Source of the DNA: an uncultured Candidatus Melainabacteria bacterium
Lineage (GTDB): Bacteria > Cyanobacteriota > Vampirovibrionia > Gastranaerophilales > Gastranaerophilaceae
DNA: 25,726 bases
Assembly (NCBI GenBank): GCA_937895785.1
Contig: CALBKW010000086.1
Span: 1 to 25,726, forward strand
Direction: 5' to 3'
The translations under genes and the position numbers were made by a program. How positions within the stretch are numbered: the first letter of the stretch is position 1; each line of letters opens with the position of its first letter. Of the stretch, positions 1 through 7,678 are shown piece after piece. The notes beneath the pieces were generated by a model. The model saw only the letters and a list, made by a program, of their open reading frames with translations. It was not told the origin of the DNA and ran no database searches.

Positions 1-28
1 ATAATCAAATTATAGACGAGGTATAAAT

Positions 29-460
29 ATGAACTTAATTAAAAATTTAATCAAAAACTTAGCAATTTCAATCATTAACACAGCTCTAACAGTTTTCATC
101 TGCTACTGGAACATAATGGCGATTATCAACGCTTTTCAAACTCCTGATGCAGACTGGAACCAAGTTTGGACATATTTAGTTTGTTCCGTTGTAATTTTAG
201 TAATTATGTGGATTTCGGCATTTCTAAAATTCTTAAAAAGACTTGCATTTGTAATCCTTGTATTACTTTTAATCGGTTGGTTCTATCTTCCTCAACTATT
301 GCCTAACGTTACAAATAACATGTGCGTAACAATGGGTTCTTGTAAAGAAGGGACAGAAGTTAAAACAGCAGTTTCAGGAAAAATCATTATCAACAAACAA
401 ACTTGTATTCAAAACAAATGGAAATGGGACGATAAAAAACAAGCTTGCAAAACAAAATAA
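29..460 (+). CDS. Small membrane protein with a Cys-containing tail, unknown function
   Basis: A 143-residue protein I do not recognise. It starts at an ATG preceded by a GACGAGG-type ribosome binding site about 8 bases upstream. Three hydrophobic segments are visible, at about residues 11-34, 48-66 and 72-88; the last two are separated by a short basic turn (KFLKR). A hydrophilic tail of about 50 residues follows, with four cysteines (C99, C105, C126, C140) and two tryptophans. If the tail faces the periplasm these could form two disulfides; if cytoplasmic they could bind metal. The sequence does not decide between these. The stop is followed 12 bases later by the start of the next gene, so the two are probably cotranscribed. 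The promoter would lie upstream of the window. Confidence 0.75.
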   Translation: MNLIKNLIKNLAISIINTALTVFICYWNIMAIINAFQTPDADWNQVWTYLVCSVVILVIMWISAFLKFLKRLAFVILVLLLIGWFYLPQLLPNVTNNMCVTMGSCKEGTEVKTAVSGKIIINKQTCIQNKWKWDDKKQACKTK

Positions 461-472
461 GGATTGATTTTG

Positions 473-826
473 ATGAAAAATATTATAAACGATATTAAAA
501 ATATGGTTACAGGCAAAAAGGAAATTTCTACAAAAGAGGCTTTTACGCTTATGCACAAAGAACTTGAAGAAGCCGAAAAAGCCTATGGCAAGAATATCTT
601 TCCTGAAGAAAATATCTTAACTCCAGAAGAAGTCCATTATCGTGCATTAAAACTTAAAGCTGGTGCTCCTTTTGAAAAAATACAAGAGCAATATGCAAAA
701 TTGAAAAACAAATATAATCCTGAATTATTCAAAGATAACGAAGAAAAATACGAAAAAGCAAAAGAACTTGATGCCAGAGCTGAATTTGCATTTCAATATT
801 TTAAACAAAAATTTGGGATTGAATAA
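473..826 (+). CDS. Degenerate J-domain-like small protein
   Basis: A 117-residue soluble, charged protein. The ATG at 473 is chosen over an in-frame TTG at 464 because AAGG at 459-462 is well spaced for it. Residues 56-113 read like a DnaJ J domain: a YRALKLKAGAPFEKI first part, then QYAKLKNKYNPELF, then a helix rich in E and K. The invariant HPD tripeptide that stimulates Hsp70 ATPase is replaced by NPE (residues 82-84). If it is J-derived it is probably a J-like adaptor that cannot activate DnaK in the usual way. The N-terminal half (residues 1-50) is helical and charged, with no recognised domain. It lies 12 bases after the small membrane-protein gene and is followed by a strong terminator, so it is the last gene of its unit. 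The J-domain reading is by eye and moderately sure. Confidence 0.7.
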   Translation: MKNIINDIKNMVTGKKEISTKEAFTLMHKELEEAEKAYGKNIFPEENILTPEEVHYRALKLKAGAPFEKIQEQYAKLKNKYNPELFKDNEEKYEKAKELDARAEFAFQYFKQKFGIE

Positions 827-900
827 AAATACCGCAACACCTCTCTAAACAATTCTCAATCGTTTAGGCAAAGTGGTTTAAGAAAATGGTTATAAATACT

Positions 901-938
901 AAAAAAAGGCGACGTTGCATTACAACGTCGCCTTTTTT
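901..938. terminator. Bidirectional rho-independent terminator
   Basis: A perfect 10-bp stem (908-917 pairing with 923-932, GC-rich) closes a 5-base loop. It is flanked by seven A on the left (901-907) and six T on the right (933-938). It lies between two convergent genes, so it can end transcripts from both sides. Confidence 0.92.
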
Positions 939-953
939 ATCAAATTTATATAT

Positions 954-2732
954 TTACTTTGATGTTGGTATGTTCGTTGGTGTTGGGAACTTAATTGGCG
1001 GAATTTCTAACTTTGGAATATTAAGTTCAAATTTCTTTGGTTCATTATGTTGAAGTGGATTATTTTGATACATTTCGTCCAATTTTGCCATTGTTCGAGG
1101 GAAATACTGTTGCAAATACTGAGTTCTTAGTGTAAGCAATTCATTTGTTAATGGCGTGTTGTGAATTGCATTACCCTCAGCAACTGTTTCTTTCAATCCG
1201 CCTGTAGGTCCGCTGTAGTGTGTTAGAGTATTAATGAAGTAGTCCACATGTTCTCTTTGAGCATCAGGGAAAGCTTCATTAAACGCTTCTTTTTCTTTAT
1301 TATATATTTCTTGAACCTCTTTATTTTGAGATATCATTTTGTCAATTGATTGAAGCATTTTAATTGGACTCTTCATGTCTGCATTTTTAAAATCTTTAGC
1401 ATGTCCTAGTTCATGAAGCACTACAAATAAGTCATCACCTGAATGAAGAGATCTATCTGTTGGCTTGTAGTATGATTCTAACTCGTTTTGCATACCTTCA
1501 ATATTGTCAATTGTTTCACTCATTTCTAACAATTCGTCACCAGACAAACGTTTCAACGATGCTATTATCTTGTCTTTATCACCCTTAACTTTGCCTAAAT
1601 CAATTGTTGCGGTTTTCTTTTCATCTTGGTCACAAGTTACAACTAATTTGTCACCTTGAACCTTCATTGTATAACTTTTATCATTAAAAGTTGATCTAAA
1701 TTCATTATCAGACACAACTTCAAATGTCTTTTTGTTATCTAACAAAACTTCACCATCTTTTGTAGTAATCTTATAATGCATATATCGATTACCTTTTGGG
1801 TCATCTTTGTATTTATATTGAGTTCTAGTTCCGTCCAAAGATTCCATATCTTTTTTAACGACAACTTTACCACTTTTCTTTTTAGTTGCATCACTTACGG
1901 TTTTAACACCATCTTCAGTTAAAATATCCACTGTATTTACGCCCTTAACCTTTGATGGACGAGAGTATTCTCTTGAAATCATTGTTCCATCTTCTTTCAT
2001 CTTTGAGCGTAATTCATAAGTTCCTTGGAAAGTCTTAACTTTTTTACCTTCGTTATCAACTTGGTCTAATTCAACCATATCATAACGAATTTTTGAAACA
2101 GTATTTGTCTTTAAATCGTAAGCTTCCTGAATTCTGTATCTTTCGCCTTTTTCATCAGTATATTCTGTCAAATTTTCAACAGAACGAACATTCAAATCTC
2201 TGTCTAAAACTTCTGAACTCATTTGGAAATCAAAGTTTAGCGCATTCAATTTGTATGTTGAAGGGTCATACTTATCATTTACAAGTGACATCATAAAGAC
2301 TTTATCTTTACCACCTGCATTTTCCTGCATTTCAAGCACATGTTTGTGAATTTTATCAATTTCATCGTTCTTAAAAATCATTGCAATTGCTGCAATATTA
2401 GTTCCTGACAATTTTGTATCTGTAAACTTCTTCGCTTGTTCTAACTGCTCTGGAGTTAGCTTTCTCAATGCTTCTGCATCTTTACCTTTATAATCTTTAA
2501 ATTCTTCTGGCAAAACATCTGTTTTAACCTCACCTGATTGAGGTTGGTTTACAAAAAATTCTGTTCCACTAAAAAGCGAATTTGAAGCATCAGCAGCTAA
2601 ACTAACCCTTGCGCCTACATCAGCAGAACTAAATACACCAATCTCAGGTTCTGGTGCTGTACCTTGTTGTTTTTGAGCATCTTTTTGTTTTATAACTTGT
2701 TGTTGAACGGTTCTTACTTCATTTGTTGACAT
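954..2732 (-). CDS. Large protein with HELGH zinc-metalloprotease domain
   Basis: A 592-residue protein beginning with an ATG that has an excellent AAGGAAGGT binding site. There is no signal peptide or membrane segment. The N-terminus is Q-rich and polar, and the middle (about residues 150-400) is rich in K, D and T with many short beta-like strands. Near the C-terminus is HELGHAKDF (H440, E441, H444), a textbook HExxH zinc site. It is followed 75 residues later by KETVAEG (E515/E519), which fits the third ligand of a gluzincin, as in the ATLF (anthrax lethal-factor-like) fold. The C-terminal tail is Pro-rich (about residues 565-592). Protease activity is inferred from the motif; substrate and location are unknown. 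Without a recognisable export signal it would act in the cytoplasm or leave by a non-Sec route. It stands alone, facing the terminator at its 3' end. Confidence 0.85.
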   Translation of the reverse strand: MSTNEVRTVQQQVIKQKDAQKQQGTAPEPEIGVFSSADVGARVSLAADASNSLFSGTEFFVNQPQSGEVKTDVLPEEFKDYKGKDAEALRKLTPEQLEQAKKFTDTKLSGTNIAAIAMIFKNDEIDKIHKHVLEMQENAGGKDKVFMMSLVNDKYDPSTYKLNALNFDFQMSSEVLDRDLNVRSVENLTEYTDEKGERYRIQEAYDLKTNTVSKIRYDMVELDQVDNEGKKVKTFQGTYELRSKMKEDGTMISREYSRPSKVKGVNTVDILTEDGVKTVSDATKKKSGKVVVKKDMESLDGTRTQYKYKDDPKGNRYMHYKITTKDGEVLLDNKKTFEVVSDNEFRSTFNDKSYTMKVQGDKLVVTCDQDEKKTATIDLGKVKGDKDKIIASLKRLSGDELLEMSETIDNIEGMQNELESYYKPTDRSLHSGDDLFVVLHELGHAKDFKNADMKSPIKMLQSIDKMISQNKEVQEIYNKEKEAFNEAFPDAQREHVDYFINTLTHYSGPTGGLKETVAEGNAIHNTPLTNELLTLRTQYLQQYFPRTMAKLDEMYQNNPLQHNEPKKFELNIPKLEIPPIKFPTPTNIPTSK

Positions 2733-2807
2733 GCATACCTTCCTTAAATTTGATACTTATTAAAGTTTACTCAAAGAAAAAATTGCCTATTTTATTAAAA
2801 AATGTTA

Positions 2808-3689
2808 CTACTTTTTGCTGTTTATAATTACAAACACACCGCTGAAAACTAGCAACATACCGATTACTTTAATTAAAGAAAGTGATTCACCGAATAACAA
2901 AATACCTAACACTGTTGCAGTTAAAGGTTCTAAAGCACCTAAAATTGCGGTCTTTGTTGAACCTATAAATTTTATTGCAATTGTAATTGTTTCTAACGAA
3001 ATTATAGTCGGAATAATTGCAATACATATTGCTAAAAACCACTCTTTAGGGGTATTTAAAATTTGTAAGTTTGTACAGAATTTTGTACTTACAACATAAA
3101 CTGAAATCCCGAATAACATTACATAAAAAGAAAGTTTATCTCCACGCAAATGTTTTACCGCAGGAATCTTTTTTACTCCAACCATATAAATTGCATACGA
3201 CAAAGCAGAAACAAATATCAAAACTAGCCCTAAGGTGTTAATATTAGAACCAGTTTTTGCATTAGACAAAAATACAATTCCCAACGCTGTTATAAGCATT
3301 GCACCAATAACAGTAAGTGACAATTTTTCTTTAAAAAACATAGCCATTATCATTGCAACCATTGCTGGGTAAATAAACAATATTGTACACGCAATTCCTG
3401 ATTCAATATACCTAAATGAAACAAACAATGTTATTGATGACAATGAAAACGTTAGACCTAAAATAAATAATGCTAGAGCTTCGTCTTTATTAATTTTCAA
3501 AGATATTTTTTTCACAAATTTAAGCCAAAAATAATAAATCAAGGTCGCAATAAAATATCTAAAAAATAAAACTGAACTAGCACCAATACCACAAGCATAC
3601 AAAGGTAACGCAAACAACGGATTTGTTCCGTAACTTACTGATGCTAAAACACCGTTTATGTAACCTTTTGTTTGTCTTGATGTAGTCAT
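2808..3689 (-). CDS. EamA/DMT-family transporter
   Basis: A 293-residue inner-membrane protein with about ten hydrophobic helices in two repeated halves, the usual length and shape of an EamA (drug/metabolite transporter) protein. Supporting features are the end of the first half (YIESGIACTILFIYPAMVA, FFKEKLS) and the matching second-half segment (ALEPLTATVLGILLFGESLS), both hallmarks of the family. The substrate cannot be read from sequence; amino acids or other small metabolites are typical. The start is an ATG with a weak GGTTGGA-like site. It lies 72 bases downstream of the polymerase gene on the same strand, so it may be a separate unit or the tail of that operon. Confidence 0.9.
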   Translation of the reverse strand: MTTSRQTKGYINGVLASVSYGTNPLFALPLYACGIGASSVLFFRYFIATLIYYFWLKFVKKISLKINKDEALALFILGLTFSLSSITLFVSFRYIESGIACTILFIYPAMVAMIMAMFFKEKLSLTVIGAMLITALGIVFLSNAKTGSNINTLGLVLIFVSALSYAIYMVGVKKIPAVKHLRGDKLSFYVMLFGISVYVVSTKFCTNLQILNTPKEWFLAICIAIIPTIISLETITIAIKFIGSTKTAILGALEPLTATVLGILLFGESLSLIKVIGMLLVFSGVFVIINSKK

Positions 3690-3761
3690 TCCAACCGCCT
3701 TTTTACAGCGAAAATCTTATATCAAAATTAATATAAAATCAAGCAATAAAAACGGTTGTAA

Positions 3762-5090
3762 CTATTTGCTAATACTAAATTTTGAAGGTCTTGTTTCTAC
3801 ACTGATAATCGCAACCATTGTCCAGAAAATGAAGTGGATTTGAGGTCTAAAAAATACAGTATCTACAAAGCCATGAACCATCAAGCCGATAATTGAAGTC
3901 ACTGCAACTGTTGTAAAGATTAATGATTTTGTATCATTTGAGTATTTAATATGTTCAAATGCTGTATACAAAGCTAATCCCAAGAAAGCCAAGAAGGCTA
4001 ATAGAGCAAAAATTCCACTTTCTACAGCAGTTTCTAAGTAAATATTATAAGCACTCAATGCATCAAAGCCAGTTTTCATATACAAACCATAAATTTCACG
4101 GAAATTTTGGTTACCTAAACCAATTCCAAGTAGCCAATTGTCCTTGAACATATCAATACAAGAATGATAAACATTAAATCTGAAAGAATTTGAACTATCT
4201 GTTCTCATTGCAAAAATTGAGAAAATTCTTGCTCTTAAAGATGCTTTTGCAAGGATTAAAACTGTTCCCAAAGCAATAGCACCACCAACAACTGACATAT
4301 ATAGTTTTTTATAATCATTCCAGAAGAACTTAGCAGAAATAGCTACTAAGGTTAAAATTGTAGCAAACAAGCCTAGATATGAACCTCTACAACCAGTTGC
4401 AAATAACACATACATTGAAAGTAGTGTCAAAACTAGCAATACAACTGAATTTTCATAACGTTTATTATAAATTTCATGAGCTAAAATACCAAACATTGTA
4501 GGAATTGTTGCTACCATATATCCACCCATAAGGTTTGGATTTAAAGGCTTTAATGTCCCGTAAACCCTTGACATTACTTGTTCCGGATTTAGGTATGATG
4601 TGTCTTGCCAAGTTGAAATTTCATCAGGGCGAATTACTGATTGCAAAAGTCCTTGTATTGTTTCATAAGAAACGCAAGCTCCAATTGTAAGCAATATCCA
4701 CCAAATTTTGTCTTTATTATTTTTTAAATATTGTACTAAAGATAGGTAAAATCCAAAATATACAATTAATTTTAAAAATCCATGCAAGCTCAAGCTGAAC
4801 ATTGTTGAGCCGAACAAGCTTACAATTACTAACATAAAATATGCTAATAAAAAGATTTCAAACTTTTTACATTCTAACTTTTCACCTTTTTTAACCAACA
4901 ATTTGATAAAAGTTAAAACAATAGCAATCATAGCAAAAATTGCAATCTTTTCAGACTGAGCAAAAGTTGAAACAAGAAAGACAGCTAATATTGAATACAA
5001 TATTAGCGTGTCTAACTGTTTAAAAATAAAACTACTGTTATACAAACCTTCTGTTTTAGATTGAATGAATGTAAAAAGTTTATTAAACAT
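3762..5090 (-). CDS. IctB / O-antigen ligase (Wzy_C) family membrane protein
   Basis: A 442-residue protein with about ten to twelve membrane helices. Family marks are NPNLMGGYM (about 184-192), the GCRGSYLG motif (233-240, R235 being the usual conserved Arg), and the long extracytoplasmic loop with LLGIGLGNQNF (320-330) and ALSAYNIYLETAVESG (344-359). The last two match the cyanobacterial IctB branch more than classical WaaL: the usual HN dipeptide is YN here. IctB was once thought to carry bicarbonate, but the fold is that of O-antigen ligases and polymerases, which join or extend glycans on undecaprenyl or lipid carriers at the outer face of the inner membrane. The neighbouring heptose kinase supports a surface-glycan role. 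It starts 6 bases after the DUF4330 stop codon. Confidence 0.85.
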   Translation of the reverse strand: MFNKLFTFIQSKTEGLYNSSFIFKQLDTLILYSILAVFLVSTFAQSEKIAIFAMIAIVLTFIKLLVKKGEKLECKKFEIFLLAYFMLVIVSLFGSTMFSLSLHGFLKLIVYFGFYLSLVQYLKNNKDKIWWILLTIGACVSYETIQGLLQSVIRPDEISTWQDTSYLNPEQVMSRVYGTLKPLNPNLMGGYMVATIPTMFGILAHEIYNKRYENSVVLLVLTLLSMYVLFATGCRGSYLGLFATILTLVAISAKFFWNDYKKLYMSVVGGAIALGTVLILAKASLRARIFSIFAMRTDSSNSFRFNVYHSCIDMFKDNWLLGIGLGNQNFREIYGLYMKTGFDALSAYNIYLETAVESGIFALLAFLAFLGLALYTAFEHIKYSNDTKSLIFTTVAVTSIIGLMVHGFVDTVFFRPQIHFIFWTMVAIISVETRPSKFSISK

Positions 5091-5096
5091 CTTTTA

Positions 5097-5732
5097 TTAA
5101 CCCATATTTTCTTCTTGTTTGTTTACATCAGGTTGAGCTGGCGCACCTGCTTGAGGAGCTGGTTGAGGAGCTTGTTGACCGTATTGAGGTTGTCCCCCTT
5201 GTGGTGCTGTTGGTTGTAAAATTCTAACATCTGAAACAGTACCGTTTAATTTGTAGCTTGGACCTTCTAAAGTAACAGGCAAGCCGATTTTAATTTTGTT
5301 ACCGCCAATAACAGCACCGTCTTTTGTAATCTTAGCCTTATCAACGATGATTGTTACAACCATGTCATACAAGAATGCTTGAGAGTAATCGTCAACCATT
5401 ACAAATGGTTCTTTACCGTTGCGAGGGTTAGGCATTACAGTCTTTTTAGAGTCCATTCTAACATCAGCAACCTTCAAGTTTGTATAAGGAACATTTCTGA
5501 TTGTAATAAATGTTTCTGAGTTTGGAAGAATTGGAGATTCGTTTGTAGTAAGAGTTACCCCTCTTAAAAATACTTGAAATCCAATTGTAGCAGTTGCTTC
5601 AATTTGTTTATCTGCTGTTTGACGGAAGTGAGAGAATGTTAAAGCACCAACAACAAGCGCCAAAACAATACCACCCACAATAATCCAGTCAGTCGTATTT
5701 ACTTCTTTTAAAAGTTCTTTTAATTTTTCCAT
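5097..5732 (-). CDS. DUF4330-like membrane-anchored protein
   Basis: A 211-residue protein with one N-terminal membrane helix (about residues 15-33). A beta-rich domain follows (about 45-185), then a low-complexity P/Q/A/G tail. The domain ends in GGNKIKIGLPVTLEGPSY, then LNGTVSDVRI, which matches the DUF4330 pattern as I know it from cyanobacteria. Function is unknown. The topology suggests an extracytoplasmic domain tethered to the inner membrane. Its AAAGGAG binding site lies inside the last codons of hldA and the genes are separated by only 4 bases, so translation is probably coupled. Position between the heptose kinase and the O-antigen-ligase-like gene suggests a part in envelope glycan assembly; that is inference. 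Confidence 0.75.
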   Translation of the reverse strand: MEKLKELLKEVNTTDWIIVGGIVLALVVGALTFSHFRQTADKQIEATATIGFQVFLRGVTLTTNESPILPNSETFITIRNVPYTNLKVADVRMDSKKTVMPNPRNGKEPFVMVDDYSQAFLYDMVVTIIVDKAKITKDGAVIGGNKIKIGLPVTLEGPSYKLNGTVSDVRILQPTAPQGGQPQYGQQAPQPAPQAGAPAQPDVNKQEENMG

Positions 5733-5736
5733 ATTA

Positions 5737-6765
5737 TTATTCTCCTTTTAAATTGATTTTTTCTAATGTTTCAAGAATTTCATCTACAGTTGTTGTAGCA
5801 CAACCAAATTGCTTGATAACAATACTTGCTGCAACATTACCAATTACTGCTGCATAAACAGGTTCTGCACCGATTGCTAAACCTAATGTATAAAGCGCTG
5901 TAACTGTATCACCAGCACCAGTAACATCAAATACTTTCGAGCGGTTAAATACAGGGATTTTTTCAGAAGTTCCGTCTGAATTTACAACTACCATACCATC
6001 TGAGCCACAAGTAATTAAAACAGCCTTAGCATTTGTTTTTGTAATAATTTCCTTGCCTGCTTTTGTAATTTTTTCGTAAGAATCCAATTCATAACCAACA
6101 AATTTTTGTGTATCTGGTAGGTTTGGAGTCATTGAAGTTACATTTTTGTAATTTGACAAATCTTTTTGAGCATCAACAACAATAACCTTGTTATATTTAT
6201 TTGCCAATTCTACAGCTTTATTAACAACATTTGAAGTTAAAACGCCAATATGATAATCAGATAAAATTACGGCATCGTGTTCAGGAATAGCTTTTTCCAA
6301 TTCATTAATAATTTTATCTTCTGTTTCCTTTTTGATAGGTGCTTTTGTTTGTCTATCAATTCTTACAATTTGTTGTGTAACAGATTGCGAGCAAGAGCCT
6401 GAAATTCTAGTTTTTGTAACTGTTTTTCTGCCTGCTTCTTCAACTAAATATTTGCAATTCACATTTGCATCTTCAAAAGCTTTGATAAGTTGGGTTGCTT
6501 GATAATCATCACCAACAACACCAATTACGCTAACTTTACCATTATTAATCATTGATGCATTGTGAGCTGCGTTTGAAGCTGCACCAAGAATTATATTTGT
6601 ATGTGTATGTTGCAAAATAAGAACTGGAGCTTCACGTGAAATTCTTTCAGTATCACCATAAACCATTTCATCTATTGCAATATCACCTACAACAAGGATT
6701 TTTGCTTCGCTTAACTTTTTAATGTAATCTACTAATTTTTGTTTTTCAATATTCATAACTTTCAT
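5737..6765 (-). CDS. hldA: D-glycero-beta-D-manno-heptose-7-phosphate kinase (HldA/RfaE1-type, PfkB family)
   Basis: A 342-residue PfkB-family sugar kinase. It shows the N-terminal KILVVGDIAIDEMVYG strand-loop, ERISREAPVLIL, which is characteristic of RfaE/HldE kinases, a GAASNAAHN sugar-binding stretch, and the C-terminal GAGDT motif (283-287) whose Asp286 is the catalytic base. In this pathway the enzyme phosphorylates heptose-7-phosphate to the 1,7-bisphosphate on the way to ADP-heptose for LPS core. The length fits the kinase alone: the nucleotidyltransferase half of bifunctional HldE is absent and must be encoded elsewhere. The start is uncertain between the ATG at 6765 and one three codons later, which is preceded by GATGAAAG. 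It is the first gene of an operon with the DUF4330 and IctB-like genes. A related PfkB sugar kinase is the alternative. Confidence 0.85.
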   Translation of the reverse strand: MKVMNIEKQKLVDYIKKLSEAKILVVGDIAIDEMVYGDTERISREAPVLILQHTHTNIILGAASNAAHNASMINNGKVSVIGVVGDDYQATQLIKAFEDANVNCKYLVEEAGRKTVTKTRISGSCSQSVTQQIVRIDRQTKAPIKKETEDKIINELEKAIPEHDAVILSDYHIGVLTSNVVNKAVELANKYNKVIVVDAQKDLSNYKNVTSMTPNLPDTQKFVGYELDSYEKITKAGKEIITKTNAKAVLITCGSDGMVVVNSDGTSEKIPVFNRSKVFDVTGAGDTVTALYTLGLAIGAEPVYAAVIGNVAASIVIKQFGCATTTVDEILETLEKINLKGE

Positions 6766-6777
6766 CTATTTCGCTTA

Positions 6778-6806
6778 TTGATAATTGGATTAATATAATT
6801 TATAAT
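6778..6806 (+). promoter_or_regulatory. Sigma-70-type promoter for the acidic membrane-protein gene
   Basis: TTGATA at 6778-6783 and a perfect TATAAT at 6801-6806 are separated by 17 bases. Transcription would start near 6813, leaving a leader of about 40 bases before the TTG start at 6855. It sits between divergent genes. Confidence 0.7.
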
Positions 6807-6854
6807 GGATTAATAATTAAAGTTTATCATGAACATAAAAAATGAGGTAACATT

Positions 6855-7544
6855 TTGGAACAAGATAAGGACAATACAAATATAAATCCTGAAAATACAG
6901 AGTTTCAAATCAACAACATTGATGAAGAAATTGAGTTTGATGACAACATTGATATTGATGCATTGCAAGCTCAATTGAAGCAACACATGTTAGATACAGA
7001 AAATGTGGATTATTCACCTGAGCAGACTACTCCAGCACCTCAACCTGTTGAGAAAAAAGACGATATCACATCATTACTTGATATTCCAACATTTACATCT
7101 CAAGACTCTAATGTTCCACCGATGGATATTGCAACACCTACAGCTCCTTTGGCTGTACCAAATCAACCTGCACCACCTCAAGAAAAATTAAAACTTCAGG
7201 AAGGTGAAAAAAAATACGTAATCTACATTGAACCTGACAATATTGATTTTATAGATAGTTTATCAATTAAAGATAGAAAAAAAATGATAAATAAAGTTCT
7301 TCACGAACAAGATGAAGCTTCAAGAAAACGTAAAGAACTTAGAGAGCGTGCAAAATTTACAAGACAAATCATTATTATGGTCTTGACTGTAACTATTGCT
7401 CTTCCAATTTTCTTTGTTATATTGAATAAATCAATTGAAATAACAATTTTAAACTATCAACAAGCGCAACAAAATTTCGTAAAATTGTACAAGGAACAAG
7501 GTAAGATTAAATCATACAAGTCTTTCCAAAGTCATTTTAGATAA
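6855..7544 (+). CDS. Acidic, Pro-rich single-span membrane protein, unknown function
   Basis: A 229-residue protein I do not recognise. The start is TTG, supported by TGAGGTAA at 6843-6850 with 7 bases between GAGG and the codon; no ATG fits better. Residues 1-55 are strongly acidic (many D, E, N). Residues 55-115 are Pro/Thr-rich and look disordered. A short conserved-looking stretch (GEKKYVIYIEPDNIDFIDS) leads into a very basic segment with KKRKELRERAK-type charge, then one hydrophobic helix (about 173-193) and a short tail with several aromatic residues. The basic patch before the helix predicts the long N-terminal part is cytoplasmic and the tail external. It has its own promoter and a terminator straight after, so it is probably monocistronic. 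Confidence 0.7.
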   Translation: MEQDKDNTNINPENTEFQINNIDEEIEFDDNIDIDALQAQLKQHMLDTENVDYSPEQTTPAPQPVEKKDDITSLLDIPTFTSQDSNVPPMDIATPTAPLAVPNQPAPPQEKLKLQEGEKKYVIYIEPDNIDFIDSLSIKDRKKMINKVLHEQDEASRKRKELRERAKFTRQIIIMVLTVTIALPIFFVILNKSIEITILNYQQAQQNFVKLYKEQGKIKSYKSFQSHFR

Positions 7545-7604
7545 ACTAAGTTTTGTTACATTTTGCATTAAAGTGTTTAAAATAAAAATTTACGATAGTA
7601 CAAT

Positions 7605-7633
7605 AAAAATGCACTCAGTAAGTGCATTTTTTT
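7605..7633 (+). terminator. Rho-independent terminator
   Basis: A stem of ATGCACT (7609-7615) pairing with AGTGCAT (7621-7627) has a 5-base loop. It can be extended by A/T pairs and is followed by a run of T to 7633. It ends the unit starting at 6855 and separates it from pgi. Confidence 0.85.
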
Positions 7634-7678
7634 GCTGTAATTAAATAAACACAATGTACACAAATAATGGAGAAAGAA

